Assembly (NCBI RefSeq): GCF_001499905.1
Contig: NZ_LQIS01000006.1
Coordinates: forward strand, 85,998 to 149,997
Origin: Mycobacterium sp. GA-1285
GTDB taxonomy: Bacteria; Actinomycetota; Actinomycetes; Mycobacteriales; Mycobacteriaceae
Direction of reading: 5' to 3'
Length of the DNA: 64,000 bases
The notes under the pieces are model-generated. The model had not been told where the DNA came from. It worked only from the letters and a program-made list of their open reading frames with translations, and made no database searches. The position numbers were made by a program, and so were the translations under genes. Shown here one piece after another: positions 55,070-64,000 of the stretch (the stretch's first letter is position 1; every line of letters starts with the position of its first letter).

Positions 55070-55101
55070 GTCCCCCGGGCGAAGCCTGGCGCCCGGGGGA
55101 C
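55070..55101 (+). terminator. GC-rich terminator hairpin after mtc28
   Basis: Perfect 12-bp arms (GTCCCCCGGGCG and its complement) with an eight-base loop, starting four bases past the stop codon. There is no T-run. Confidence 0.8.
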
Positions 55102-55140
55102 GTCCCAACCCACCCGACCGGTCTCGATATCCTGTGGCCC

Positions 55141-55491
55141 ATGCTCATCGCCGCGGTGCTCTGCCTGTGCGCTGCCGGCGCACTCGCCGCGGTCGGCGGG
55201 TGGCTGCTGCACCGACCGCATGCGGGAGACCAGGTGCGCACGGTGTTGCGCTCGGTGGCACCGGTCCAACTGGCGGCCGCGGCGATGCTGGCCGCCGGCG
55301 GCGCGGTGGCACTCGTGGCCGAACGCTCCACTGCCCTCGTCGTGCTGATCGTCTGCGTGGTCGGAGCGCTGGGAACCATCGGTGCCGGATGCTGGCAGAG
55401 CGCGAAGATCGCTCTCGGTCTGGCCGGCGTCGCGCGCAGCCAGGCGCAGGAGTGCGGCGGTGCGTGCGCCACCTGCACGCTGTCCTGCTGA
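55141..55491 (+). CDS. Small membrane protein with Cys-rich tail (Rv0039c-like)
   Basis: 116 residues with three hydrophobic helices and a C-terminal tail ECGGACATCTLSC holding four cysteines. Membrane topology would place the tail on one side as a possible metal or redox site. The gene is conserved at this place in mycobacteria as Rv0039c; function is unknown. It converges with the YqgE-like gene three bases away. Confidence 0.8.
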   Translation: MLIAAVLCLCAAGALAAVGGWLLHRPHAGDQVRTVLRSVAPVQLAAAAMLAAGGAVALVAERSTALVVLIVCVVGALGTIGAGCWQSAKIALGLAGVARSQAQECGGACATCTLSC

Positions 55492-55494
55492 GAA

Positions 55495-56100
55495 CTAGTT
55501 GCGGCTGACGTCGATCGGATGCGTCGCCAGCAACGACAGCGGCAGGGGTTGCCTGCGCAGCACCCGCGACCACAGATCGACCCGCGGTTCGACCAGGACG
55601 TCGGATGGCAGCGCGGACAACACGATCCAGTCGTCGCGTTCGATCTCCCCTTCGAGCTGGCCGATGGTCCAACCCGAGTAGCCGGCGAAAATTCTTATGC
55701 CCTCCACCACCGGGGCGATCGAGTCGGGATCGGCGTCCAGATCAACCATCACCATCCGCCCCTGAACATGGCGCAGACCGGGGGCGGCGGTGGCCTCCAT
55801 CCCGGCGCGCAGAGTCGCCAGGCACAGCGCCGCATCGCGTTTGACCGGTCCGCCGATGAACATCGTCTTCGGTTTGGCGGCCAACTTGGCCCACTGGGGC
55901 AACACGTTGTAGACCGCCGTCTCGCTCGCCCGGTTCAGGACTACGCCGAGGGTGCCGCCGTCGTTGTGTTCGACGACGTAGATGACGCTGCGGCGGAACG
56001 TCGGCTCCAGCAGGTCGGTGTTGGCAAGAAGCAGCGTCCCCGCCCGCACGCGCGGCGCGGCAGGGGCGATGAAATCCTCCGGTTCCTCTGACTGCGCCAC
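55495..56100 (-). CDS. YqgE/AlgH family protein (Rv0038-like)
   Basis: 201 residues from GTG 56100. Conserved blocks are [40 protein letters not shown] and [14 protein letters not shown]. The family has a known fold but no proven biochemical function. It is divergent from the MFS gene with only 72 bp between starts. Confidence 0.92.
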   Translation of the reverse strand: MAQSEEPEDFIAPAAPRVRAGTLLLANTDLLEPTFRRSVIYVVEHNDGGTLGVVLNRASETAVYNVLPQWAKLAAKPKTMFIGGPVKRDAALCLATLRAGMEATAAPGLRHVQGRMVMVDLDADPDSIAPVVEGIRIFAGYSGWTIGQLEGEIERDDWIVLSALPSDVLVEPRVDLWSRVLRRQPLPLSLLATHPIDVSRN

Positions 56101-56172
56101 CCGTCCATCATGGCACCGGCTACCCCTGTCGTGGCGGACAAGCGCGATGCCGCCGCGATATTTGTACTGTGG

Positions 56173-57501
56173 ATGCGGTCCGATCCGCCGCTCCCAGGAA
56201 CCTGCTCCCCCTTGCCCGATTTCCGCGCGTCCGTCGCCGTCTGGCGGTCGTTGCGCAGCCTGCCCGAGTTTCGCCGCCTGCTGGAGATGCGGCTGGTGAG
56301 CCAGTTCGGTGACGGCCTGTTCGCGGCGGGGTTGGCCGGCGCGATCCTGTTCAATCCGCAGCGCGCCGCCGAACCGTGGGCGATCGCCGGCGCATTCGCG
56401 GTGCTGTTCCTGCCCTACTCGTTGCTCGGTCCCTTCGCCGGCGCGCTGCTCGACCGCTGGGATCGTCGGCTGGTGCTGGTCGCGGCGAACGCCGGCCGCC
56501 TGGTGCTGGTACTGGCCGTCGCTCAGCTGCTCGAATCCGGAGCGGGAGATCTGGCGATCCTGTGCTGCGCGCTGATCGTCAATGGCTTCACCCGCTTCGT
56601 GTCTTCCGGGTTGTCTGCGGCGCTGCCGCACGTTGTGCCGAAAGACCAAGTGGTGGCGATGAACTCGGTTGCGATCGCGACCGGCGCGGCGGCGGCGTTC
56701 CTCGGCGCCAACTTCATGCTGCTGCCCCGCTGGCTGTTCGGCGCCGACGACACCGGCGCCGCCGTCATCATCCTCATCGCAGCCGTCCCGGTGGCCCTGG
56801 CGCTGTGGTTGGCCTGGCGCTTCCCGCCGCGAGTGCTGGGGCCCGACGACAGCGCGCGTGCGGTACACGGTTCGGCGCTGTACGCGGTCGCCACCGGCTG
56901 GGTGCATGGTGTGAGGACCGTGACGGCGGTGCCCGCCGTCGCCGCGACGCTGATCGGTCTGGCCGCGCACCGGATGGTGTTCGGGATCAACAGCCTGCTG
57001 GTGCTGGTGATGGTGCGCCACACCGACACCCAGCAGGTCGCCGGGTTGGGCAGCGCGGTGCTGTTCGTCGCGGCGACCGGCGCGGGATCCTTTCTGGCCG
57101 CCGCCGTCATGCCGGTGGCGGTGCGGCGCTGGGGTCGTTACGCCACGACCAACGGCGCCTTGGGGATCGCCGCGTTGGTCCAGCTGGTCGGGTCGGGTTT
57201 GCAGCTCCCGGTGATGGTGGGGTGCGGTTTCCTGCTCGGCATGGCGGGTCAGGTGGTCAAGCTGTGCGCGGACAACGCCATGCAGGTCGACGTCGACGAC
57301 GCCTTGCGCGGCCACGTGTTCACCGTGCAGGACTCGCTGTTCTGGATGACGTTCATCGCCGCGATCGCGTTGACGGCGAGCGTGATTCCGCCGGACGGAC
57401 GCCAGCCGGCGCTCGCGTTGGCCGGCGTCGGCGTGTATCTGGCCGGGCTGGCCGCGCACGCCGCAATCGCGAAGACGCGCTCCTCCCCCGGGATAAGGTG
57501 A
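56173..57501 (+). CDS. MFS transporter (Rv0037c-like)
   Basis: 442 residues from ATG 56173; an upstream in-frame ATG at 56110 overlaps the divergent promoter. About 12 membrane segments are visible, with [21 protein letters not shown] holding the MFS loop motif between helices 2 and 3. It is a drug/metabolite efflux-type carrier of unknown substrate. The stop overlaps a GTG of the next gene. Confidence 0.87.
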   Translation: MRSDPPLPGTCSPLPDFRASVAVWRSLRSLPEFRRLLEMRLVSQFGDGLFAAGLAGAILFNPQRAAEPWAIAGAFAVLFLPYSLLGPFAGALLDRWDRRLVLVAANAGRLVLVLAVAQLLESGAGDLAILCCALIVNGFTRFVSSGLSAALPHVVPKDQVVAMNSVAIATGAAAAFLGANFMLLPRWLFGADDTGAAVIILIAAVPVALALWLAWRFPPRVLGPDDSARAVHGSALYAVATGWVHGVRTVTAVPAVAATLIGLAAHRMVFGINSLLVLVMVRHTDTQQVAGLGSAVLFVAATGAGSFLAAAVMPVAVRRWGRYATTNGALGIAALVQLVGSGLQLPVMVGCGFLLGMAGQVVKLCADNAMQVDVDDALRGHVFTVQDSLFWMTFIAAIALTASVIPPDGRQPALALAGVGVYLAGLAAHAAIAKTRSSPGIR

Positions 57502-57506
57502 GCCGC

Positions 57507-58283
57507 ATGGCTGGTGCCGCGCCGATGGTGGCCGACCTGCGCGCCGAGAGCGACGCACTCGACGCCCTCGTGGCCGACCTTCCCGCCGCGCGGTGGGCCG
57601 AACCCACTCCGGCGGAAGGCTGGACGATCGCGCATCAGATCGCACATCTGCTGTGGACCGACCGCGTCGCGCTGACCGCGGTGACCGACGAGGCCGCCTT
57701 CGCCGCCCTGCTCGAGGAGGCGGGCAAGAACCCGACCGGCTTCGTCGACGTGGGCGCCGCGGAGTTGGCCGCCATGGCGCCGGCGGACCTGCTCGACGAT
57801 TGGCGCACGACCCGGTCCCGGTTGCACGACGAGCTGCTGACCGTCGCGGAGGGCCGCAAACTGCCCTGGTTCGGCCCGCCGATGAGCGCAGCCTCGATGG
57901 CGACGGCCCGGCTGATGGAGACGTGGGCGCACGGTCTCGACGTCGCCGACGCCCTCGGTGTACGAAGACCACCCACGGCACGGCTGCGCTCGATCGCTCA
58001 TATCGGTGTGCGCACCCGCGACTTCGCGTTCGTGATCAACGGCCGGCAGCCGCCGACCGAACCGTTCCGCGTCGAGTTGCGCGCCCCGGACGGGTCGACA
58101 TGGTCGTGGGGGCCGCAGGACGCGGCCCAGCGGGTGTCCGGTTCGGCGGAGGACTTCTGCATGCTGGTGACCCAGCGGCGGCCGCGCTCGGAGCTCGACG
58201 TGCACGCGGTCGGCATGGACGCCGAACAGTGGCTGGATATCGCGCAGGCGTTCGCCGGTCCGCCGGGGTCCGGTCGCGGGTAG
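57507..58283 (+). CDS. TIGR03084-type DinB-like metal-binding protein (Rv0036c-like)
   Basis: 258 residues from ATG 57507, with AAGG eight bases upstream; GTG 57498 is an alternative. The N-terminal four-helix bundle has [15 protein letters not shown] and [13 protein letters not shown], whose histidines form a DinB/mycothiol-dependent isomerase metal site. The C-terminal half is a small beta domain. It may act in mycothiol-dependent chemistry, an inference from fold. It is coupled to the MFS gene. Confidence 0.85.
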   Translation: MAGAAPMVADLRAESDALDALVADLPAARWAEPTPAEGWTIAHQIAHLLWTDRVALTAVTDEAAFAALLEEAGKNPTGFVDVGAAELAAMAPADLLDDWRTTRSRLHDELLTVAEGRKLPWFGPPMSAASMATARLMETWAHGLDVADALGVRRPPTARLRSIAHIGVRTRDFAFVINGRQPPTEPFRVELRAPDGSTWSWGPQDAAQRVSGSAEDFCMLVTQRRPRSELDVHAVGMDAEQWLDIAQAFAGPPGSGRG

Positions 58284-58289
58284 CCCGCC

Positions 58290-58772
58290 TCACAGCTCGA
58301 CGGCCGAGTCGGCGCGACCGTCGCCGTCGCTGTCGGTCAGCTTGATGTCCCAGCTACCGTCGGCATCGGCGTCGACGTAGGCGTTCTCGCCGGCGAGCGC
58401 CCGGTCCGCGAGCCCGTCACCGTCGACGTCCAGCAACCGGTCGTCGGTCTGACCATCGGCGTCGAGGTCGACCAGCGGCCCACCGAACTGCTCGACCCCG
58501 TCGAGGCCGAACCAGCGCAGCCCCCGCTCCACGCTGACCGCCCAGGTGCCGGTGCCGTCATCGGTGAATTGGGTTGCGGCGCCGGCATGGTCGCGCACAA
58601 GGTGGTCGGCGACACCGTCGGCGTCCAGGTCCGCCATCGCGTCGTCGAGCAGACCGTCGCCGTCGAAGTCCAGCCCAACCGCGTCGAATGTGCCGTCGCC
58701 GTCGACATCCACATCCGGGGTCCCAGACCAAATCGTCGCCGAGCCATCGCCGTCACCGAGGCAGTAGTCCAT
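58290..58772 (-). CDS. Acidic DxDxDG-repeat protein, possible calcium binder
   Basis: 160 residues. Nearly the whole protein is made of DxDxDG-type units, for example DVDGDGTFDAVGLDFDGDGL, DADGQTDDRLLDVDGDGLAD and DSDGDGRADSAVEL. They resemble thrombospondin type 3, dockerin or EF-hand-like calcium loops. There is no signal peptide and only one lysine. The strand choice rests on the strong Asp/Gly periodicity and an intact ATG-to-stop frame; no opposite frame looks as good. It is convergent with the preceding gene (six bases apart). I know no function. Confidence 0.7.
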   Translation of the reverse strand: MDYCLGDGDGSATIWSGTPDVDVDGDGTFDAVGLDFDGDGLLDDAMADLDADGVADHLVRDHAGAATQFTDDGTGTWAVSVERGLRWFGLDGVEQFGGPLVDLDADGQTDDRLLDVDGDGLADRALAGENAYVDADADGSWDIKLTDSDGDGRADSAVEL

Positions 58773-58827
58773 GCCTGATGGGACGCGCCAACTCGGCTGA
58801 GGGTTCCACCGTGATCAAGTCGCTGGT

Positions 58828-58888
58828 GCGAGCGACCGCTTTTGTACGCGCAATGGCGGCGTGTCGGCGTGCAGACGCGGTCGCTCGC
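58828..58888. repeat. Intergenic inverted-repeat element, copy 2
   Basis: 61 bp with perfect 12-bp arms (GCGAGCGACCGC and its complement), 46 bp past the pcnA stop. The loop GGCGGCGTGTCGGCG-GCAGAC is shared with copy 1 at 44115-44177. A further small dyad (CCCGAAATTCGGG) follows directly. Confidence 0.75.
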
Positions 58889-58934
58889 CCGAAATTCGGG
58901 CGGCGGAGTTCGCTCGCGGAGCTAGGCGCTTGCG

Positions 58935-60374
58935 TTACTGCCCGCCCCTCGCGTTCCACCACGCCAGCAGTTCCTCTTCGGCCTCGTCGCGCGGCAGCGG
59001 CCCGCGGTCGAGGCGCAGCTCCTTGAGGTACTGCCACGCCTGGCCGACCTGGGGGCCGGGGGGGATGCCGAGGATCTCCATGATCTCGTTGCCGTTGAGG
59101 TCGGGTCGCACCCGAGCGAGGTCCTCCTTCTCGGCGAGTTCGGCGATCCGGTGCTCGAGGTCGTCGTAGTTGGCCTGCAGCCGGGCCGCGCGACGCTTGT
59201 TGCGCGTCGTGCAGTCGGCCCGCACCAACTTGTGCAGCCGCGGCAGCAATGGCCCGGCGTCGGTGACGTAGCGCCGCACCGCCGAGTCCGTCCACTTGCC
59301 GCCGCCGTAGCCGTGGAACCGCAGGTGCAAGTACACCAGCTGCGACACGTCGTCGACCATCTGCTTGGAGTACTTCAGCGCGCGCAGGCGTTTGCGCGCC
59401 ATCTTCGCGCCGACTACCTCGTGGTGGTGAAAGCTCACCCCGCCGTCGGGTTCGTGCTTGCGGGTGGCGGGTTTGCCGATGTCGTGCAGCAGCGCAGCCC
59501 AGCGCAACACCAGGTCGGGTCCGTCGTCCTCGAGCGCGATCGCCTGCTGCAAGACGGTCAGCGAATGCCAGTAGACATCCTTGTGCTGGTGGTGTTCGTC
59601 GATCGCCATGCGCATCGCGCCGACCTCGGGCAGCACCACATCGCCCATCCCGGACTGCACCATCAGGTCGACACCTGCGACCGGATCGGCGCCGAGCAGC
59701 AGCTTGTCCAGTTCGGCGGCGACCCGCTCGGCGGTGATGCGTCCCAGCTGCGGCGCCATGGCGACCAGGGCCGCCACCACGCGCGGCGCCACGGTGAACT
59801 CCAACTGTGAGACGAAGCGCGCAGCGCGCAGCATGCGCAGCGGATCGTCGCCGAACGACACCTCGGGCGCGGCGGGGGTGTCGAGGATCTTGGAGCGCAG
59901 CGCCGCCAGCCCGTTGAGCGGGTCGTGGAATTCGGCGGGACCGCCGGCGGTGATGCGCACGGCCATCGCGTTGGCGGTGAAGTCGCGTCGCACCAGGTCG
60001 TCGTCGAGGTTGTCGCCGAACCGCACCTCGGGATTGCGGGACATCTGGTCGTAGGTGTCGGCGCGGTAGGTGGTGATCTCGAGACGCTTGTCGCCCTTTC
60101 CGACGCCGAGGGTGCCGAATTCGATGCCGGTGTCCCACAGCGAGTCGGCCCACGGCCGCAGCAACTTCTGCATCTGCTCGGGACGGGCGTCGGTGGTGAA
60201 GTCGAGGTCGGTCAGCGCGCGACCCAGCAGCGCGTCCCGGACGCTGCCGCCGACGAGGTACAACTCGTGGCCGGCGTCGGCGAACAGCCCGCCGAGTTCG
60301 CCTAGCACCTCGCCGTGGCGGTTCAGCTCCACTTGCGCGGTGGCAAGGAGTTCGGCGTCGGTGGAGGCGGGCAC
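58935..60374 (-). CDS. pcnA: CCA tRNA nucleotidyltransferase / poly(A)-polymerase family (PcnA)
   Basis: 479 residues from GTG 60374. The class II nucleotidyltransferase head has GGSVRDALLGR and TDLDFTTDA (metal-binding DxD); RRDFTANAMA follows. The RNA-binding neck and an HD domain (LLHDIGKPATRKHEPDG, HHHE) come next, as in mycobacterial PcnA. It adds or repairs the CCA end of tRNAs. It is divergent from mutT4. Confidence 0.93.
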   Translation of the reverse strand: MPASTDAELLATAQVELNRHGEVLGELGGLFADAGHELYLVGGSVRDALLGRALTDLDFTTDARPEQMQKLLRPWADSLWDTGIEFGTLGVGKGDKRLEITTYRADTYDQMSRNPEVRFGDNLDDDLVRRDFTANAMAVRITAGGPAEFHDPLNGLAALRSKILDTPAAPEVSFGDDPLRMLRAARFVSQLEFTVAPRVVAALVAMAPQLGRITAERVAAELDKLLLGADPVAGVDLMVQSGMGDVVLPEVGAMRMAIDEHHQHKDVYWHSLTVLQQAIALEDDGPDLVLRWAALLHDIGKPATRKHEPDGGVSFHHHEVVGAKMARKRLRALKYSKQMVDDVSQLVYLHLRFHGYGGGKWTDSAVRRYVTDAGPLLPRLHKLVRADCTTRNKRRAARLQANYDDLEHRIAELAEKEDLARVRPDLNGNEIMEILGIPPGPQVGQAWQYLKELRLDRGPLPRDEAEEELLAWWNARGGQ

Positions 60375-60387
60375 GTTCGGACAGCCT

Positions 60388-60570
60388 AGTCAGCCGACGA
60401 TCAAGCGGCCCCACGCCGCGTTGTGGGGGTACCGCCCACGCCCGGAGGGCGTAGGGGGAGAGGCTGACGATTCGGCACAGTCAGCCGACGATCAAGCGGC
60501 CCCAGGCCGCGTTGAGAAGGTTAACGATGCGCCACAGTCAGCCGACGATCAGGCGGCCCCCAGGCTGCGG
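60388..60570. repeat. Triplicated direct repeat between pcnA and mutT4
   Basis: A unit beginning AGTCAGCCGACGATCAAGCG occurs at 60388-60423, 60479-60514 and 60536-60570 (about 36 bp each, the third with several changes). The last two units are 57 bp apart with a related spacer (TGACGAT / TAACGAT, then CACAGTCAG), and the first is separated by an extra GC-rich insert (GGGGGTACCGCCC followed by GGAGGGCG). The array fills most of the divergent promoter region. Confidence 0.8.
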
Positions 60571-60651
60571 AGTCACACAAATGTGCAACGGCTCTGTCAC
60601 GACCGGTGAGTGCGGCGGGGGCGCATATGCGTGGCAGCTACTATCGCTTGG

Positions 60652-61542
60652 GTGTCGGACGGCGAACAGGCCAAACCACGACGGCGCCGCGGGCGACGTC
60701 GTGGCCGACGCGCGGCAGGTCCACCCGAGATTCCACCCGACCCGTCAGCGCAGCCTCGCCGCCCCATCCCACAGCCCCCTCCCGGCCACAACGACGCCGC
60801 GCCCCGCAACGGCGCCGCCGTCAACGGAAGCACGGACACCAGGGGCGGGCAGTCCAAGAAGTCGCGGCCGCGACGCCCACCCGAACGGCTGCGCACCGTC
60901 CACGAAACCTCCGCGGGCGGGCTGGTCATCGACGGTATCGACGGCCCCAAGGAGCGTCAGGTCGCCGCACTGATCGGGCGCATCGACCGGCGGGGCCGCA
61001 TGCTGTGGTCGTTGCCCAAGGGCCACATCGAAATGGGTGAGACGGCTGAGCAGACCGCAGTCCGCGAGGTAGCCGAGGAGACCGGCGTGCAGGGCAGCGT
61101 GCTCGCGGCGCTCGGCAGCATCGACTACTGGTTCGTCACCGAGGGCCGCCGCGTGCACAAGACCGTGCACCACTATTTGATGCGCTTCCTGGGCGGCGAG
61201 CTCTCCGATGAGGACGTCGAAGTCGCCGAGGTCGCGTGGGTGCCGCTCGAGGAGCTGCCCAAGCGACTGGCCTACGCCGACGAACGCCGCCTCGCCGAGG
61301 TCGCCGACGAGCTGATCGACAAGCTGCACGCCCACGGCCCCGCCGCACTGCCGCCGCTCCCCCGGTCGTCGCCACGGCGCCGCCCTCAGACGCACTCGCA
61401 CACCCGCAACCGTCGCCCCGACGAACGCGCCCAACCGTCCCCGACGGCGGAGCGCTGGGGGCACCCGCCCGAAGGGCAGGCGGACGAACGCGCCCAAACC
61501 CAGCCCGGCCGCCGGACGAACGGTTGCGGACAGGGCTCGTGA
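60652..61542 (+). CDS. mutT4: Nudix hydrolase MutT4-like
   Basis: 296 residues from GTG 60652 ([20 protein letters not shown]). An N-terminal Arg/Pro-rich segment of about 80 residues precedes the Nudix domain. The Nudix box is [20 protein letters not shown] followed by TGV. The C-terminal 55 residues are low complexity with a duplicated DERAQ unit, longer than in M. tuberculosis Rv3908. The family hydrolyses nucleoside diphosphate derivatives. The stop overlaps the next start (GTGA). Confidence 0.9.
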   Translation: MSDGEQAKPRRRRGRRRGRRAAGPPEIPPDPSAQPRRPIPQPPPGHNDAAPRNGAAVNGSTDTRGGQSKKSRPRRPPERLRTVHETSAGGLVIDGIDGPKERQVAALIGRIDRRGRMLWSLPKGHIEMGETAEQTAVREVAEETGVQGSVLAALGSIDYWFVTEGRRVHKTVHHYLMRFLGGELSDEDVEVAEVAWVPLEELPKRLAYADERRLAEVADELIDKLHAHGPAALPPLPRSSPRRRPQTHSHTRNRRPDERAQPSPTAERWGHPPEGQADERAQTQPGRRTNGCGQGS

Positions 61543-63950
61543 CCGCCGCAGCGCTGCCGCGCGCGCTGGCCGCGCTGATCGTGCTGGCGCTGAGTGCCCT
61601 GCTGGTCGTCGTACCGCAGACCGCGGCCGGGCAACCCGGTTCGACGCCGTTCATCAAGATCCGCGTCGACCGCGTCACTCCCGACGTGGTCACCACCACC
61701 AGTGAGCCGGTGGTCACCGTGGCCGGTGCCGTCCTCAACGTCGGCGACCGGCCGGTGCGCGATGTGGTCGTGCGCTTGGAGAATGCCGCGGCGGTGAGGA
61801 CGTCGACCGGATTGCGTACCAACCTCACCGGTGACGTCGACCAGTTCGAGCCGGTCGGCGATTTCGTCCGGCTCTCACCGGAACTCGCTCGCGGACAAGA
61901 GATTCCGTTCACCCTCTCGTATCCCCTGAGGTCCGCCGACCGGCCGTCGCTCAGCATCGACGAGCCGGGCGTGTATCCGCTGATGGTCAACGTCAACGGC
62001 ACCCCCGACTACGGTGAGCCCGCCCGCCTCGACGACGCGCGCTTCCTGCTGCCGGTGCTCGGCGTCCCACCCGCCCCCGGCACCGAGTCAGGTGACGCGG
62101 TCGCGGCGATCGCCGTCCCGGACACGTCCGAACCGGTCCAGCTGACGCTGCTGTGGCCGATCGCCGACCGGCCGCGGCTGGCCGCGGGCGCACCGGGCGG
62201 CGCCACGCCGGTACGTCTCGTCGACGATGAGCTGGCGACCTCCCTGGCGGCGGGCGGACGCCTCGACACCCTGTTGTCCGCTGCCGAGTTCGCCACCAGC
62301 CCCCCGGTTGATCCCGACGGGCGGGTGCGCGCCGCGACATGTCTGGCGGTCGACCCCGACCTGCTCGTCACCGTCAACGCGATGACCGGCGGCTACGTCG
62401 TCAACAACGGTCCCGACGCTGGACCCGGCACCCCCACCCGCCCCGGCACCGGGCAGGACGCGGCAGTGGCGTGGCTGAACCGGCTCGCGGGGCTGGCGAA
62501 GGGCATGTGCGTCACCTCGACCATCTACGCCCAGGCCGACCTGGACGCGCTCCGTCGCGTCCGCGATACCGGGCTCAGCCGGATCGCGACCACCTCCGCG
62601 GGAGACATCGTCGACCAGATTCTGGGCGTGGCCTCGATCCGCGGCGTCAGCCTGCTCGGGGACGGCCCCCTGACCGGCCCCGCGGTGCGTCTACTGGCGG
62701 ACCAGGGAGGCCAGACGGTGGCCGTCGCGGCCGCCGAATCGGGCTCGGCCGACGGCACCGACGTCGCGGACTCCGGCCTCGCCAAGACTGCGCCGGTTCG
62801 CTACACACCGCATGTCGTCGCGGCGCCGTTCGATCCGGCCGTCGGGGCGGCGCTCGCCGGCGCGGGCACCGATCCCGTCGCGCCGGGATACCTGGACCCG
62901 TCCCTCGACATCCCGCTGCAACATGATTCGGCGGTGGCCCGGCGCCAGGACGCCCTCGGTGCCGTGCTCTGGCGCGCCCTCAACCGGGACATCGCCCCGC
63001 GCACCGAGATCCTGATGCCGCCGATGGCCTGGGGCCTCGGCCCCGACGACGCCCGGGCGCTGTTCCGGGCGGTTGCCACCGCGATCAACGCCGGACTCGC
63101 CGAGCCGCGACCGCTCGCCGCGGTGATCGGTGAAGCCAGCGCCGTCCCACCCGACGAGATGGAACCACTGCCCGGTAACGAGTTGGGCGACCCCGATGCC
63201 CGGTTCGACGACGCGGTGGTGTCGGGCATCGCGGCGGTCACCGGGCGGCTGTGGGGGTTGACCGCTGCTTTGACCACCGACGAACGGACGGGGCTGACCG
63301 GATACGGCTATACCGCTCCGCTGCGCGAGGACCTGCTGCGCGCGCTGAGCCAGACGGTGCCGCCCGACACCCGCAACGGCCTTGCGCGACAACGACTCAC
63401 GACCGTCGGACACACCGTCGACGACATCTTCGGGGCGGTGACCATCGTCAACCCGGGCGGGGCCTACACGCTGGCGACCGAACGGAGCCCGCTGCCGCTG
63501 GCGTTGCGCAACGACCTGCCGGTGCCGATACGGGTCCGCCTCGACGTCGACGCGCCACCGGGGATGACGGTCACCGACATGGGCGAGATCGTGCTGCCCC
63601 CCGGCTACCTGCCGTTGCGGGTGCCCATCGAGGTGCACTTCACCCAGCGGGTCGCCGTCGACGTCGCGCTGCGCACCGCCGACGGCCTGCCGCTCGGGGA
63701 GCCGGTGCGGTTGTCGGTGCATTCGAACGCCTACGGCCAGGTGCTGTTTTTCATCACGCTCTCGGCGGGCGCCGTGCTGGTTCTGCTGGCCGGCCGCCGG
63801 CTCTGGCACCGGTTCCGCGGGCAGCCCGATCCCGCCGACCTCGACCGGCCCGACCCACTCGAGGTGGCGCTGCACTACGACGACGACTCCGGCGCACCCC
63901 CGCCCCGCTCCGGGCGCAAGGGTGCCGGCGCCCGCGGTGGTGCGCGGTGA
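61539..63950 (+). CDS. Large exported membrane-anchored protein (Rv3909-like, DUF6049)
   Basis: 803 residues from GTG 61539, overlapping the mutT4 stop. A signal peptide ([19 protein letters not shown]) leads into a long extracytoplasmic region with a cohesin-like beta start ([20 protein letters not shown]) and a C-terminal membrane helix ([20 protein letters not shown]) with a basic tail. It always sits between mutT4 and mviN in mycobacteria, suggesting a link to peptidoglycan lipid II export. Function is unproven. Confidence 0.88.
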   Translation: MTAAALPRALAALIVLALSALLVVVPQTAAGQPGSTPFIKIRVDRVTPDVVTTTSEPVVTVAGAVLNVGDRPVRDVVVRLENAAAVRTSTGLRTNLTGDVDQFEPVGDFVRLSPELARGQEIPFTLSYPLRSADRPSLSIDEPGVYPLMVNVNGTPDYGEPARLDDARFLLPVLGVPPAPGTESGDAVAAIAVPDTSEPVQLTLLWPIADRPRLAAGAPGGATPVRLVDDELATSLAAGGRLDTLLSAAEFATSPPVDPDGRVRAATCLAVDPDLLVTVNAMTGGYVVNNGPDAGPGTPTRPGTGQDAAVAWLNRLAGLAKGMCVTSTIYAQADLDALRRVRDTGLSRIATTSAGDIVDQILGVASIRGVSLLGDGPLTGPAVRLLADQGGQTVAVAAAESGSADGTDVADSGLAKTAPVRYTPHVVAAPFDPAVGAALAGAGTDPVAPGYLDPSLDIPLQHDSAVARRQDALGAVLWRALNRDIAPRTEILMPPMAWGLGPDDARALFRAVATAINAGLAEPRPLAAVIGEASAVPPDEMEPLPGNELGDPDARFDDAVVSGIAAVTGRLWGLTAALTTDERTGLTGYGYTAPLREDLLRALSQTVPPDTRNGLARQRLTTVGHTVDDIFGAVTIVNPGGAYTLATERSPLPLALRNDLPVPIRVRLDVDAPPGMTVTDMGEIVLPPGYLPLRVPIEVHFTQRVAVDVALRTADGLPLGEPVRLSVHSNAYGQVLFFITLSAGAVLVLLAGRRLWHRFRGQPDPADLDRPDPLEVALHYDDDSGAPPPRSGRKGAGARGGAR

Positions 63951-64000
63951 GCACCCCCGGGCCGCCGCCCCGACCCCATCCGTCGGCGCCGCCGTCGACG
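63947..64000 (+). CDS. mviN: Start of MviN/MurJ-like lipid II flippase (cut by window edge)
   Basis: GTG 63947 overlaps the preceding stop (GTGA) and opens 18 codons, [18 protein letters not shown], to the window end. The protein core is not visible. The call rests on gene order after mutT4 and Rv3909, which is followed by mviN in all mycobacteria I know. Confidence 0.6.
   Translation, partial: MSTPGPPPRPHPSAPPST

Noticed and set aside
55495..57981. Very long minus frame running through the YqgE-like gene and the opposite MFS gene
   Set aside because: Only the first 201 codons from GTG 56100 are YqgE-like; the rest is the Arg/Gln-rich antisense of the MFS gene.
60388..60570. CRISPR-like array
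   Set aside because: Only three imperfect copies with unequal and partly related spacers and no cas genes nearby.

Overview
The window is high-GC actinobacterial chromosome from a rapid-growing mycobacterium (Mycolicibacterium type). Gene order from about 29 kb to 64 kb is mycobacterial core: dnaB, rplI, rpsR, ssb, rpsF, a polyprenol-type mannosyltransferase, ponA1, a DUF5318 gene, PadR, ino1, leuS, mtc28, a YqgE-like gene, pcnA, mutT4 and the start of mviN/murJ. In M. tuberculosis the dnaB-to-Rv0036c block and the pcnA-to-mviN block lie on opposite sides of oriC. Here they are joined, as I recall for M. smegmatis-type genomes. The rapid-grower assignment is also supported by an arr-type rifampicin ADP-ribosyltransferase, a TopoN/TopoM pair, a glucosylglycerate hydrolase and a two-intein dnaB.

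Region 1 (1-8.5 kb, minus strand) is an accessory biosynthetic operon. A CPA2 cation/proton antiporter, a flavin-dependent halogenase-like protein and a type I PKS (KS-AT-DH-KR-ACP, cut by the left edge) are read in that order with overlapping stop/start codons. This is the best candidate for an undescribed system: a mycobacterial, possibly halogenated, polyketide.

Region 2 (8.7-29 kb) is mixed accessory and metabolic DNA. It holds an AI-2E family membrane protein, an EthA/EthR-like monooxygenase-TetR pair, an ArsR/SRPBCC pair with a visible operator-promoter, a DUF2786 protein, TopoN/TopoM, two exported wall-associated proteins, a DUF4262 gene, a wax ester synthase/DGAT, an SDR, a GlxA-type regulator, a redox operon (HD protein, quinone oxidoreductase, cupin lipoprotein, nitroreductase) and arr, followed by about 660 bp of decayed DNA next to dnaB.

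Region 3 (29-44 kb) is core: replication and ribosomal genes (dnaB with two inteins; rpsF-ssb-rpsR-rplI), wall synthesis (mannosyltransferase, ponA1), and padR-ino1 for inositol synthesis.

Region 4 (44-64 kb) has an F420-type oxidoreductase, GntR and MarR regulators, an amino-acid ABC transporter with fused binding protein and permease, glucosylglycerate hydrolase, leuS, mtc28, small membrane and transporter genes, an odd aspartate-rich repeat protein, pcnA, mutT4, a large exported protein and the start of mviN. Small inverted-repeat elements of at least two related sequence families lie just downstream of stop codons in regions 3 and 4. A triplicated direct repeat lies between pcnA and mutT4. 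I saw no tRNA, rRNA, CRISPR array, insertion sequence or prophage.
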